7,295 nt of DNA from Mucilaginibacter sp. UBA4741 (lineage in GTDB: Bacteria; Bacteroidota; Bacteroidia; Sphingobacteriales; Sphingobacteriaceae): contig DHIR01000056.1 of assembly GCA_002403905.1 (NCBI GenBank), positions 6,577-13,871 on the forward strand, written 5' to 3'. This document shows, piece after piece, positions 1 to 7,270 of this stretch. The notes under the pieces were generated by a model that was not told where the DNA came from, did no database searches, and worked only from the letters and a program-made list of their open reading frames with translations. A program made the position numbers and the translations under genes. Position 1 is the stretch's first letter. Each line of letters opens with the position of its first letter.

Positions 1-803
1 GTAATAAAGCCATCCTTATCCTGGCAAATGGCGAAAAAGTGCAATTAACCGGCGCCAAAAACGGCTTGGTTGCCCGGCAGGGCGGAGTGGTCGTTGCGAA
101 AAAATCCGATGGACAGCTCAGCTATTCTAACCAGACCGGTCTTTCAAACGAGGGAGCTCAGCTCTTCAATACCGTTGAGACGCCGCGCGGGGGGAAATAT
201 AAATTAACACTGGCCGATGGCACCATCGCCATACTTGATGCCGCCTCCTCAATTCGTTATCCGGTAGTCTTTAATGGCAGGGAGCGAATGGTGACAATTA
301 CCGGTCAGGTATATTTTGAGGTTGTCCACAATATAAGTAAGCCTTTTAAAGTGAGTGTCAGGGGGCAGCTGGTAGAAGACTTAGGTACAAAATTCAATAT
401 TAACGCTTACGATGATGAGCCTGTAATTAAGACAACCCTGATAGCGGGCAGCATTGGCCTTACCCGAGCTGCGCATACTGTTATCTTAAAACCGGGACAG
501 CAGGCGATCAATACCGTCAGTGACGCTGCTACGAAAGTTGTACCAGCCAATATAGAAGAAGCTGTCGCCTGGAAAAACGATTATTTCGTATTTAATAACG
601 AAGCCCTTGAAAGCGTTATGCGCAAAATTTCCCGCTGGTATGATGTAGATATCCAATACCAGGCAGGTCAAAAAATAAAGGAAACTTATTTGGGTAGTTT
701 GACGCGTTATTCCAACGTATCGGAGGTTTTAAAAATGCTGGAGATTACGGGCGACGTACGGTTTGAAATAAAAGGTAAGACAATTATGATTTTTCCGAAG
801 TGA
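1..803 (+). CDS. FecR-family anti-sigma factor / signal transducer, 5'-truncated by window edge
   Basis: FecR proteins sit in the inner membrane, hold an ECF sigma factor through a cytoplasmic N-terminal segment, and receive a signal in the periplasm from the STN domain of a TonB-dependent transporter. The reading frame is open from base 3 to the TGA at 801-803, giving 266 visible residues. The GTG at 39 is an internal Val, because the codons before it (NKAILILANGEK) already continue a typical FecR pattern. The cytoplasmic sigma-binding part and membrane helix lie outside the window; complete homologues are usually somewhat over 300 residues. The FecR domain spans about bases 174-460 (VETPRGGKYKLTLADG, GQVYFEV, DLGTKFNINAY, TTLIAGSI). 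The Bacteroidetes C-terminal DUF4974-type domain spans about 570-797 (AWKNDYFVFNNEALESVM, ISRWYDVDIQY, YLGSLTRYSNVSEVLKMLE). It lies 188 bases upstream of an STN-bearing SusC, its expected partner. The family call is firm; the partner and sigma factor are inferred. Confidence 0.93.
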   Translation, partial: NKAILILANGEKVQLTGAKNGLVARQGGVVVAKKSDGQLSYSNQTGLSNEGAQLFNTVETPRGGKYKLTLADGTIAILDAASSIRYPVVFNGRERMVTITGQVYFEVVHNISKPFKVSVRGQLVEDLGTKFNINAYDDEPVIKTTLIAGSIGLTRAAHTVILKPGQQAINTVSDAATKVVPANIEEAVAWKNDYFVFNNEALESVMRKISRWYDVDIQYQAGQKIKETYLGSLTRYSNVSEVLKMLEITGDVRFEIKGKTIMIFPK

Positions 804-864
804 AATAGGTACCAATTGATTATAAACCCATTAATTTATCAGCATGAGACAAGAAAAAAAAACC

Positions 865-943
865 TGACCTGCAATCCCGAACGGGTGAACAGGGAAAGAT
901 ATTAAGCGAAGGCGGTGGAACACCTCCGCTTAAAGCCTGGTCA
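865..943 (+). promoter_or_regulatory. Structured leader upstream of the susC-like gene (hairpin 902-933)
   Basis: The 188-base gap between fecR and the susC-like gene must contain the transcription start of the transporter genes, unless they are only co-transcribed from upstream. The best structure is 902-933: outer stem TTAAGCG (902-908) with CGCTTAA (927-933), inner stem GGTG (914-917) with CACC (921-924) closing a GAA loop, an added G912-C926 pair, a C/T mismatch and an AAG bulge. A weaker hairpin at 868-893 pairs CCTG with CAGG and CCC with GGG around GAAC. TGACC (865-869) can pair with GGTCA (939-943), enclosing both, though it shares 868-869 with the weaker hairpin. No T-run follows, so it does not look like an intrinsic terminator. 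It may be a leader element affecting mRNA stability or translation, which is inference. No convincing -7/-33 promoter was found. Confidence 0.4.
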
Positions 944-991
944 CTCAATAATTGCTACTAACAAAAATTTTAATATAAACCAGAATTACAA

Positions 992-3900
992 ATGTATAAA
1001 AATTGTACACTCGTTTTTTGTATGCCTCCCGGCTACATTAAAAAATATTTCCTAATTATGAAACTTACCGTCTTTTTACTCATTGGGGGCTTGGTGCAGG
1101 TAAGTGCGGCAACATTCGCACAGAAAATAACCTATGCGCATAAGCAAACCTCGTTCGAACAAATAATCAAGGAGCTTACCAAGCAAACGCACTACAATGT
1201 TTTAGTATCTGCTAATAAAATAAAAACCCTGCTGCCCAAAGACGTCAATTTTAAAAACGCGACTATTGATCAGGTGCTGCAAACCTTTTTGAAAGATCAG
1301 CCTTTAACTTATGAGATCCGGGGGGAGCTTATCTTGATAAAAGGAAAGGAACAATCGGAAAGAACCCAAGCGGTACAAGTCGCCCTAACGGTTACCGGTA
1401 ATGTAGCGGACGAAAAAGGAATGCCCCTGGCCGGTGTATCCGTTACAGTAAAGAACGGAGGTGCAGGTACCGTTACAGACCTTAATGGTAGATACACACT
1501 CACTGAAATTGCTGGAAACGCAACACTGGTATTCAGCTACATAGGATTTGATACGCGGGAAATTGCAGTAGCTAACCGCACACAGCTGGATGTAAAATTA
1601 AGCGAAAGCCACGCTTCACTTAATGAAGTTATTGTTGTTGGCTATGGTAGCCAAAAAAAATCCGATCTTACGGGTTCTGTTGGCAGTGTAAAAGCCAGCC
1701 AGCTGATGCAGCGCCCGGCAATTAACGTGGAGCAATCGCTGGCGGGGCAAATTGCCGGTGTCAACGTCTCGACAAACTCCGGCCGACCTGGCGGCAGAAC
1801 ATCGATAGCCATTCGCGGCTTTAGCTCCATCAATGCGTCTAACGTCCCCCTTTATGTGGTGGATGGCATTATCTGGACAGATGGAATCACTTCGTTGAAT
1901 CCCAGTGATGTAGAGTCGATAGATGTCTTGAAGGATGCTTCAGCGACGGCTATCTATGGTACCCGGGGTTCTAACGGAGTTATACTTATTACGACTAAAA
2001 GAGGTCAAAAAGGAGAGCCCCGGTTAACTTATGATAGTTATTATAGTTTAAATCAACTCCCACCCAGTAGAAAGGCAAAAGTGCTTAATTCTACCGAATG
2101 GTTAGGCCTGGAAGAACAGGTATATAAAAACGCCGCCTACTACGATTCTACCGGCTTTGCGGCCGGAAAGTATATTGATCCTGTCGTTAAAAGAAAGAAT
2201 TACCTGGTAGGTAATACACTTGGAAATAAAGAGCTCTTTAAGTTGGACCAAAATGGGATTCCTCAACCCATCTACAATGTAGATTGGAGTAATATGGTGT
2301 TTAGAACCTCCTTAAGTCAAAACCACAACCTGGCTTATACCGGAGGCGATCAAAAAACAAATTATGGTTTCTTCTTAGGCTATGCTAACGATGAAGGAAT
2401 TGTAAAGGAAAGTTATCAAACAAGATATAATGTCCGCGCGGTGGTTGATCAGCAAACGAAGAGTTGGTTAAAAGTGGGCGGTACCTTAAGTTATTCTAAA
2501 AGTTTACAGGCAGGGGTTGATGACAGCAATGGGTCCTACAACGTGCTTCGTAATGTGATTGAAATGGCTCCATTTATCCCTTACAAATATGTTGATGGAA
2601 CTTACGGTTACGGAGGCGATTACGGAGGATTGGAAAAATTAGATAACCCTTTGTCGCAAATTTATGAAAACACGATCCTTTACAATAACAATTCATTTAA
2701 TGGGAATACGTATGTAAAGGTTAAATTTATGGAGGGGTTAGAGTTTACTTCCACCGTGGGTGCAAACGTAATAAACAATACCAATACACTGGCTTCAACA
2801 TCTAATCTTCAGGGTGGTTCAAGTGTTAATTCGGCAAGTATTACCAATAACGAATCGAAATTTTGGCAGTGGTCAAACACCCTTAACTATGTTAAAAAAA
2901 TCGATAATCATAACGCGATTACTATCCTTTTAGGAACTGAAAGTCAAAAATACAATTACCTGGCCGATGTAGCGGGAGCCACCTCCTTTCCTGATAATTA
3001 TTATTCCTTTAATAACCTTGGTGCAGGGGCTGTATCAACTTCTCCGGGTTCTTCTACCAATTCGTACCAGTTAGCCTCTTATTTCGGGCGGGTTAATTAT
3101 AATTATAAAGAAAAATATTTATTAACAGCTACTGGCCGTTTTGACGGCTCTTCCAGGTTTGGTGCCAATAATAAATTCGCTTTCTTTCCATCAACGGCTT
3201 TGGCCTGGAGAGTGTCGCAGGAAGATTTTTTAAAAAATAGTCAAACTGTTTCTAACCTGAAATTAAGAGCGAGCTTTGGTGTTACCGGAAACAGTGAAAT
3301 AGGTTCCTATAAGTCAATGGCTAATTTAACTACCAGTCCTTATCCCTTGGCTGGTACCCGGGCATCCGGATCGGCTGTCGGGACGCTTGCCAACCCGGAT
3401 TTAAAGTGGGAAAAAACAGCGCAGTATGACGTGGGTTTTGAATTAGGATTATTTAACAGCCGGATTAATATAGATGCTGATGCTTACTTAAAGAAAACAA
3501 GCAATTTGTTATTAAATGCGCCTGTTCCCGCTACCAGTGGCTATACCACAGTTACCAGAAATATTGGTAATATGGAAAACAAGGGCCTGGAACTTAGCTT
3601 AAATACGATCAATATTCAAAAGGATCATTTTACCTGGTCTACCAACTTTAACTGGTCCTTTTTAAGCAACAGGGTAACCGCATTAGGGGTAAGCAATGCT
3701 GATATTATTTACGGATTTAAAGGCGTTCAGATTCTGCGCGTGGGCCAGTCTGTTGGCTCATTCTACGGTTATATCCGTGATGGTATCTGGGGTACCAGTC
3801 AGGCAGCGCAAGCGGCTAGATATGGGCTGAAACCTGGCGATGTTAGAATTAGAGATTTGAATAATGACGGTGTTATAAATGCACAGGACCAGGCCATTAT

Positions 3901-4408
3901 AGGCAAAGGTATTCCTGACTTCTTCGGCACATTTGCCAATACCTTCAGGTACGGACAATTTGACCTGGTCTTGGAAATCCAATATGCTAAGGGTAATCAA
4001 GTTTTTAGCAATGAAAGAAATTCGGGCGAAGGACGTTTCGGTACAGCCAATAACTATGCAACTGTACTGTATTCCTGGACGCCAACTAACCAAAATGCAA
4101 TATTGGAACAAGTTCGCCCAACGGGTTATAGTTACTACATGGATACCCGTAAAGTATCTGACGGCTCTCTTATTCGCGGTAAAAACCTGGGTCTCGGTTA
4201 TACCTTATCGCCGGCGTTAAGCTCAAAATTAGGTATCCGTCATTTGCGGTTATACACCGAAGTGCAGAACTTCTTCCTGTTAACCAAATATTATGGTTAT
4301 GACCCCGAAGTATCCAATTATGATTCAAATGCCTTTTCTCAGGGGGTTAATTATGCTGATTATCCCAAACCGCGAACTTTAATGTTTGGTTTAAGCTTAA
4401 CCCTTTAA
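992..4408 (+). CDS. SusC/RagA-type TonB-dependent outer-membrane transporter with STN signalling domain
   Basis: Outer-membrane beta-barrel that imports a SusD-captured ligand using TonB energy; 1138 residues, long because of its extra N-terminal domains. In order: a 22-residue extension; signal peptide from Met23 with likely cleavage near residue 40-43 (VSAATFAQ); STN domain about 45-117, which in this family signals to FecR; carboxypeptidase-D regulatory-like beta domain about 133-204 (GMPLAGVSVTVK, DLNGRYTL, FSYIGF); TonB-box/plug start NEVIVVGYG at 211-219; plug to about 338 with the SusC signature DVESIDVLKDASATAIYG; then the barrel. Residues 955-966 (DLNNDGVINAQD) form the calcium-loop-like motif common in SusC proteins. 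The chain ends ...FGLSLTL, without the usual terminal aromatic. I keep ATG 992 because this extension resembles that of related proteins, but ATG 1058 (Met23) would also give an intact signal peptide. Neither has a clear Shine-Dalgarno. It is followed after 20 bases by its SusD partner. The substrate is unknown. Confidence 0.96.
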   Translation: MYKNCTLVFCMPPGYIKKYFLIMKLTVFLLIGGLVQVSAATFAQKITYAHKQTSFEQIIKELTKQTHYNVLVSANKIKTLLPKDVNFKNATIDQVLQTFLKDQPLTYEIRGELILIKGKEQSERTQAVQVALTVTGNVADEKGMPLAGVSVTVKNGGAGTVTDLNGRYTLTEIAGNATLVFSYIGFDTREIAVANRTQLDVKLSESHASLNEVIVVGYGSQKKSDLTGSVGSVKASQLMQRPAINVEQSLAGQIAGVNVSTNSGRPGGRTSIAIRGFSSINASNVPLYVVDGIIWTDGITSLNPSDVESIDVLKDASATAIYGTRGSNGVILITTKRGQKGEPRLTYDSYYSLNQLPPSRKAKVLNSTEWLGLEEQVYKNAAYYDSTGFAAGKYIDPVVKRKNYLVGNTLGNKELFKLDQNGIPQPIYNVDWSNMVFRTSLSQNHNLAYTGGDQKTNYGFFLGYANDEGIVKESYQTRYNVRAVVDQQTKSWLKVGGTLSYSKSLQAGVDDSNGSYNVLRNVIEMAPFIPYKYVDGTYGYGGDYGGLEKLDNPLSQIYENTILYNNNSFNGNTYVKVKFMEGLEFTSTVGANVINNTNTLASTSNLQGGSSVNSASITNNESKFWQWSNTLNYVKKIDNHNAITILLGTESQKYNYLADVAGATSFPDNYYSFNNLGAGAVSTSPGSSTNSYQLASYFGRVNYNYKEKYLLTATGRFDGSSRFGANNKFAFFPSTALAWRVSQEDFLKNSQTVSNLKLRASFGVTGNSEIGSYKSMANLTTSPYPLAGTRASGSAVGTLANPDLKWEKTAQYDVGFELGLFNSRINIDADAYLKKTSNLLLNAPVPATSGYTTVTRNIGNMENKGLELSLNTINIQKDHFTWSTNFNWSFLSNRVTALGVSNADIIYGFKGVQILRVGQSVGSFYGYIRDGIWGTSQAAQAARYGLKPGDVRIRDLNNDGVINAQDQAIIGKGIPDFFGTFANTFRYGQFDLVLEIQYAKGNQVFSNERNSGEGRFGTANNYATVLYSWTPTNQNAILEQVRPTGYSYYMDTRKVSDGSLIRGKNLGLGYTLSPALSSKLGIRHLRLYTEVQNFFLLTKYYGYDPEVSNYDSNAFSQGVNYADYPKPRTLMFGLSLTL

Positions 4409-4428
4409 CGATAACTAATAATTAGAAG

Positions 4429-5952
4429 ATGAAAACATTATATTCGAAAATAAAAAAGGCCTCGGTGCTTTCACTATTATTGATGTTAAGCACAACGGCT
4501 TGCAAAAAAAGCTTTCTTACAGAAAATAATTTATCAGGCATTACCCAGTCAAACTATTTCACTACCGCTGCCCAGGCGCAGGCATCAGTTACCGGCATAT
4601 ATCCCGGGTTGCAAACTTTCACCAGTGAGGAAGGATATCTTGGTGAGGCTGCCTGGGCTTCAATAGAATTTCCGGTTGGGCATCTGGCCTCAGGCGGTTC
4701 CAGTTTATATAACAACGCCTTAATTAAACACACCAACTCATCGCTTGAGCCCGTTTTTAGAACTGTTTGGGTAGGCTTTTATAATGGAATAGCCAATGCG
4801 AACCTCGCTATCAACAGAATCCCTGGTATTACCATGAATACAACGACGCAGAAGGCTTTACTGGGGCAAGCCTACTTTTTACGGGCTTTATACTATTATT
4901 ATCTGGTAAGGCTTTATGGCGACATTCCTTTAATAACTGCTCCGGTAGACTTTGCAAGTCCTGATCTTAATCCCGCCCGTGCTCCGGTGGAAAAGGTTTA
5001 TCAATTAATAGTGAGCGATTTGCAGCAGGCTGAAAATTCAGGGTTGCCTAATGTAGATGTTACCGGGAAGGCCTCTTTAGGTGCAGTAAAATCATTATTG
5101 GCCAGCGTTTATTTAACTATGGCGGGGAATCCTTTAAACAAAGGCGCGGCTTATTATCAGCTAGCCGCTGATAAAGCTAAAGAAGTAATTGATGGCAAAT
5201 ATTATAGTTTATTTCCTAATTATGCCTACTTGCATGATCGCGCACATAAAAATCAAGGAGAATTAATTTTTCAGGTGCAGTATTTAACGGGTGTTAAGAC
5301 GAACCGTTTAACCGAATTTATTACACCTTCACAAGCTGGAATCTCGAAATTAACCGGTGAAATTGGATCTGTTGTTCCAACTAATGAGTTTGTTAGTTCT
5401 TATGAGCCTAATGATAAGCGGGTACAGGAACAACAATTTTATTTTACACAGGCCTTAGCCAAAGGCAGTACCACCAGGGTAGTTAAATTTGGAGAATATG
5501 CCCTGTATAAATTCTGGCTTAACGAAGCAGCCGGACCGTCGGGAGATTTGAACGATGATGAAAACTGGACACTGCTGCGTTATCCTGAAGTACTGTTGAT
5601 CTATGCAGAAGCGTCTAATGAAATAAGTGGCCCTACCCAAGCTGCTTATGACCAAATTAATCTAATCAGAACCAGAGCTAACCTGCCACCGCTTTCTGGT
5701 TTAAGTAAAACTGAATTCCGTGAAGCTATCTGGCGCGAACGTTATCACGAGCTGGCTTATGAAAATAAATCCTATTTCGATGTTCAGCGTACCCGTCAGG
5801 TGTATAATTTGAGTACCGGACATTTCGTGGATGCTTTTTCATATCATAATCAAACCGGGGCAACATTTAATCAACAATACCTGCTATGGCCGCTCCCGCA
5901 AAGCGAGCTATACGTGAATCCAAATCTTAAACCACAGAATCCAGGCTGGTAA
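4429..5952 (+). CDS. SusD/RagB-family surface substrate-binding lipoprotein
   Basis: Partner of the upstream SusC-like transporter: the lipid-anchored lid that captures ligand at the cell surface and closes over the barrel. The protein has 507 residues, a normal length. A lipoprotein signal peptide ends in TTA-Cys25, so the lipobox is slightly unorthodox, with Thr at -3. The SusD-like N-terminal half with TPR-like helices covers about 30-260 (ANANLAINRIPGI; GQAYFLRALYYYYLVRLYGD at 146-165; LGAVKSLLASVYLTMAG). The SusD_RagB C-terminal half shows NWTLLRYPEVLLIYAEASNE (379-398), INLIRTRANLP (410-420), WRERYHELAYENKSYFDVQR (435-454) and the hallmark ending LLWPLPQSELYVNPNLKPQN (485-504) then PGW. 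AGAAG directly abuts the ATG, too close to act as a normal ribosome-binding site. The 20-base gap indicates one transcript with the susC-like gene, and a strong terminator follows the stop. Ligand specificity cannot be read from the sequence. Confidence 0.96.
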   Translation: MKTLYSKIKKASVLSLLLMLSTTACKKSFLTENNLSGITQSNYFTTAAQAQASVTGIYPGLQTFTSEEGYLGEAAWASIEFPVGHLASGGSSLYNNALIKHTNSSLEPVFRTVWVGFYNGIANANLAINRIPGITMNTTTQKALLGQAYFLRALYYYYLVRLYGDIPLITAPVDFASPDLNPARAPVEKVYQLIVSDLQQAENSGLPNVDVTGKASLGAVKSLLASVYLTMAGNPLNKGAAYYQLAADKAKEVIDGKYYSLFPNYAYLHDRAHKNQGELIFQVQYLTGVKTNRLTEFITPSQAGISKLTGEIGSVVPTNEFVSSYEPNDKRVQEQQFYFTQALAKGSTTRVVKFGEYALYKFWLNEAAGPSGDLNDDENWTLLRYPEVLLIYAEASNEISGPTQAAYDQINLIRTRANLPPLSGLSKTEFREAIWRERYHELAYENKSYFDVQRTRQVYNLSTGHFVDAFSYHNQTGATFNQQYLLWPLPQSELYVNPNLKPQNPGW

Positions 5953-5960
5953 CCTAACAT

Positions 5961-5994
5961 TACGGGCGGTTTTATTGCCGCCCGTATTTTTTTT
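5961..5994 (+). terminator. Intrinsic terminator after the susD-like gene
   Basis: TACGGGCGG (5961-5969) pairs perfectly with CCGCCCGTA (5978-5986) around the 8-base loop TTTTATTG, followed directly by eight T (5987-5994). It begins 8 bases after the susD stop codon. The reverse strand has no T-run after the stem, so it acts on + strand transcripts only. It separates the susCD pair from the phosphoesterase and should lower or block expression of the latter from the susC promoter. Confidence 0.93.
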
Positions 5995-6013
5995 ATTCAT
6001 CAACCCATACGCT

Positions 6014-7270
6014 ATGAAGCTTTTTTTTACCCTGGTAGCCCTTGCTGCCATTTTGCAGGCCAGGCCTGTTGCTGCACAGCAGCCTTACGATATTCACCTT
6101 AGCTGGAACTCTGCCCAGCCTCATGCTACAGAAAACACCATGGTCATTGCCTGGTCTGCCAACAGCGCAACCCCGGGCATCGTAAAATACGGCAGGGACA
6201 AAATGCTGACTAATTCCAAGAGCGTGACGCCTGAATATTCACAGAGCGCACTGATCTACCTGCATAAGGCGGTATTGACCGGCTTAAGACCTAACACCGT
6301 TTATTATTATAAATGTGGCTCGGCTGCGGCCTGGAGTCAAACCTATAGTTTTAAAACTGCGCCGGTTTTGGGCAGCCAGCATAAATTTACTGTTGGCGTT
6401 TGGAGTGATACGCAGGATAATGAGTTTAATACAGAGTTTGAAAAAACGGATTCGATTGCACAGCAATTACTTAAGTATCCCCTGCAATTTACTATCCATA
6501 CGGGAGATATTGTTAATGCCGGTTCCCAAGTGCCAAGCTGGATCCGTCTTTTCAATATTATTCAGCCGGTTAATGCGACTTTGCCATTTATGCCTGTCAC
6601 CGGTAATCATGACGTAGACAATAACGCTAGCGACGCCGGCTATCAAAAACCTTTTTCAATTTTTTACGACTTTTTGAATCTGCCAGGCAATAAAACAGAT
6701 TATTCCTTTAATTATGGGAATACCCATTTTGTGGCGATCAGCTCAGGACACGCCAAAGGGGTAGAAGAAGCGCATCGTACCGATTGGAGATATGGTAAAG
6801 ATTCTCCGGAATATCAGTGGCTGGAAAAAGATTTAGCAGCAGCCCGTAGTAATAAAAAAATCACCTGGATAATTGTTTACATGCATCATCCCGCCTATTC
6901 CTTTGGCTGGAGCCATGTTCAGGGCTGGCAGGATCGGGTTACACCCTTATTCGATCAATATCAGGTAGATCTTGCCCTCGCTGGTCATCGCCACGTTTAC
7001 GAACGTCATAAAGCGATCCGTAACAATCAGCCACTCCCTCAGGAAAACATTCATTTATACCCTAAGCCGGCAGGTACCGTCTACATTACCAATGGCACCT
7101 CGGGCGGATCACCTCAGGGACTAGGCGGAGCAACGATGTCTTCCATGCTATTCACGTCAAAATCAAAAATGTATAATTATGCCATTATGGCCATTGAAGG
7201 CCGGAAATTAACCTATGATGTCTACAATCAAAAAGGGGAAAAAATAGATTATTTCGAAATGAATAAATAG
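6014..7270 (+). CDS. Secreted purple-acid-phosphatase-like metallophosphoesterase
   Basis: Predicted to hydrolyse phosphate esters with a two-metal centre, outside the inner membrane. Start chosen at ATG 6014 (418 residues); the frame is open further upstream to a TTG at 5975, but that lies inside the terminator hairpin. Signal peptide 1-21 (MKLFFTLVALAAILQARPVAA, cut before QQP). An N-terminal fibronectin-III-like PAP domain covers about 24-117 (MVIAWSANSATPGIVKYG, LTGLRPNTVYYYKCG, SFKTAP). The calcineurin-like catalytic domain covers about 124-330, with SDTQD (Asp132), TGDI (Asp165), GNHD (Asn198-His199), VYMHHP (His291) and GHRH (His325, His327). The C-terminal tail (YDVYNQKGEKIDYFEMNK) is also family-like. 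Oddities: Asp-Thr-Gln replaces the first motif, and the tyrosine expected three residues after Asp165 is Asn168, so the purple charge-transfer chemistry is unlikely. It is the third gene of the locus but sits behind a terminator. No Shine-Dalgarno is seen. Substrate unknown; phosphodiesterase activity is possible. Confidence 0.92.
   Translation: MKLFFTLVALAAILQARPVAAQQPYDIHLSWNSAQPHATENTMVIAWSANSATPGIVKYGRDKMLTNSKSVTPEYSQSALIYLHKAVLTGLRPNTVYYYKCGSAAAWSQTYSFKTAPVLGSQHKFTVGVWSDTQDNEFNTEFEKTDSIAQQLLKYPLQFTIHTGDIVNAGSQVPSWIRLFNIIQPVNATLPFMPVTGNHDVDNNASDAGYQKPFSIFYDFLNLPGNKTDYSFNYGNTHFVAISSGHAKGVEEAHRTDWRYGKDSPEYQWLEKDLAAARSNKKITWIIVYMHHPAYSFGWSHVQGWQDRVTPLFDQYQVDLALAGHRHVYERHKAIRNNQPLPQENIHLYPKPAGTVYITNGTSGGSPQGLGGATMSSMLFTSKSKMYNYAIMAIEGRKLTYDVYNQKGEKIDYFEMNK

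Noticed and set aside
39..803. Complete 254-residue protein starting at GTG 39.
   Set aside because: The frame is open to the window start and the preceding codons continue the FecR pattern, so it is a truncated longer gene.
816..839. Possible Bacteroidetes promoter: TTG at 816-818 and TAATTTAT at 832-839.
   Set aside because: The spacer is only 13 bases instead of the usual 17-19, and the -7 element lacks the final TTTG. A promoter is expected in this gap but this one cannot be supported.
844..867. Tiny open frame ATG...TGA (MRQEKKT) in the fecR-susC gap.
   Set aside because: Seven codons, mostly an A-run, with no ribosome-binding site; likely chance.
3933..4220. 95-codon open frame on the + strand inside the susC-like gene, and a 117-codon one on the - strand at 3758-4111.
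   Set aside because: Both lie fully within a well-supported coding region in other frames and show no recognisable domain.
5975..6013. TTG start at 5975 for the phosphatase.
   Set aside because: It lies within the terminator loop and stem, and would put 13 residues encoded by the hairpin and T-run before a normal signal peptide starting at Met 6014.
6315..6617. 100-codon + strand open frame inside the phosphatase, with overlapping - strand frames.
   Set aside because: Shadow of the phosphatase reading frame; composition and content are not protein-like.
808..7078. About seven GGTACC palindromes spread over the window, more than expected by chance.
   Set aside because: Most fall in coding sequence, several as Gly-Thr codons, with no regular spacing or shared flanks; probably codon preference.
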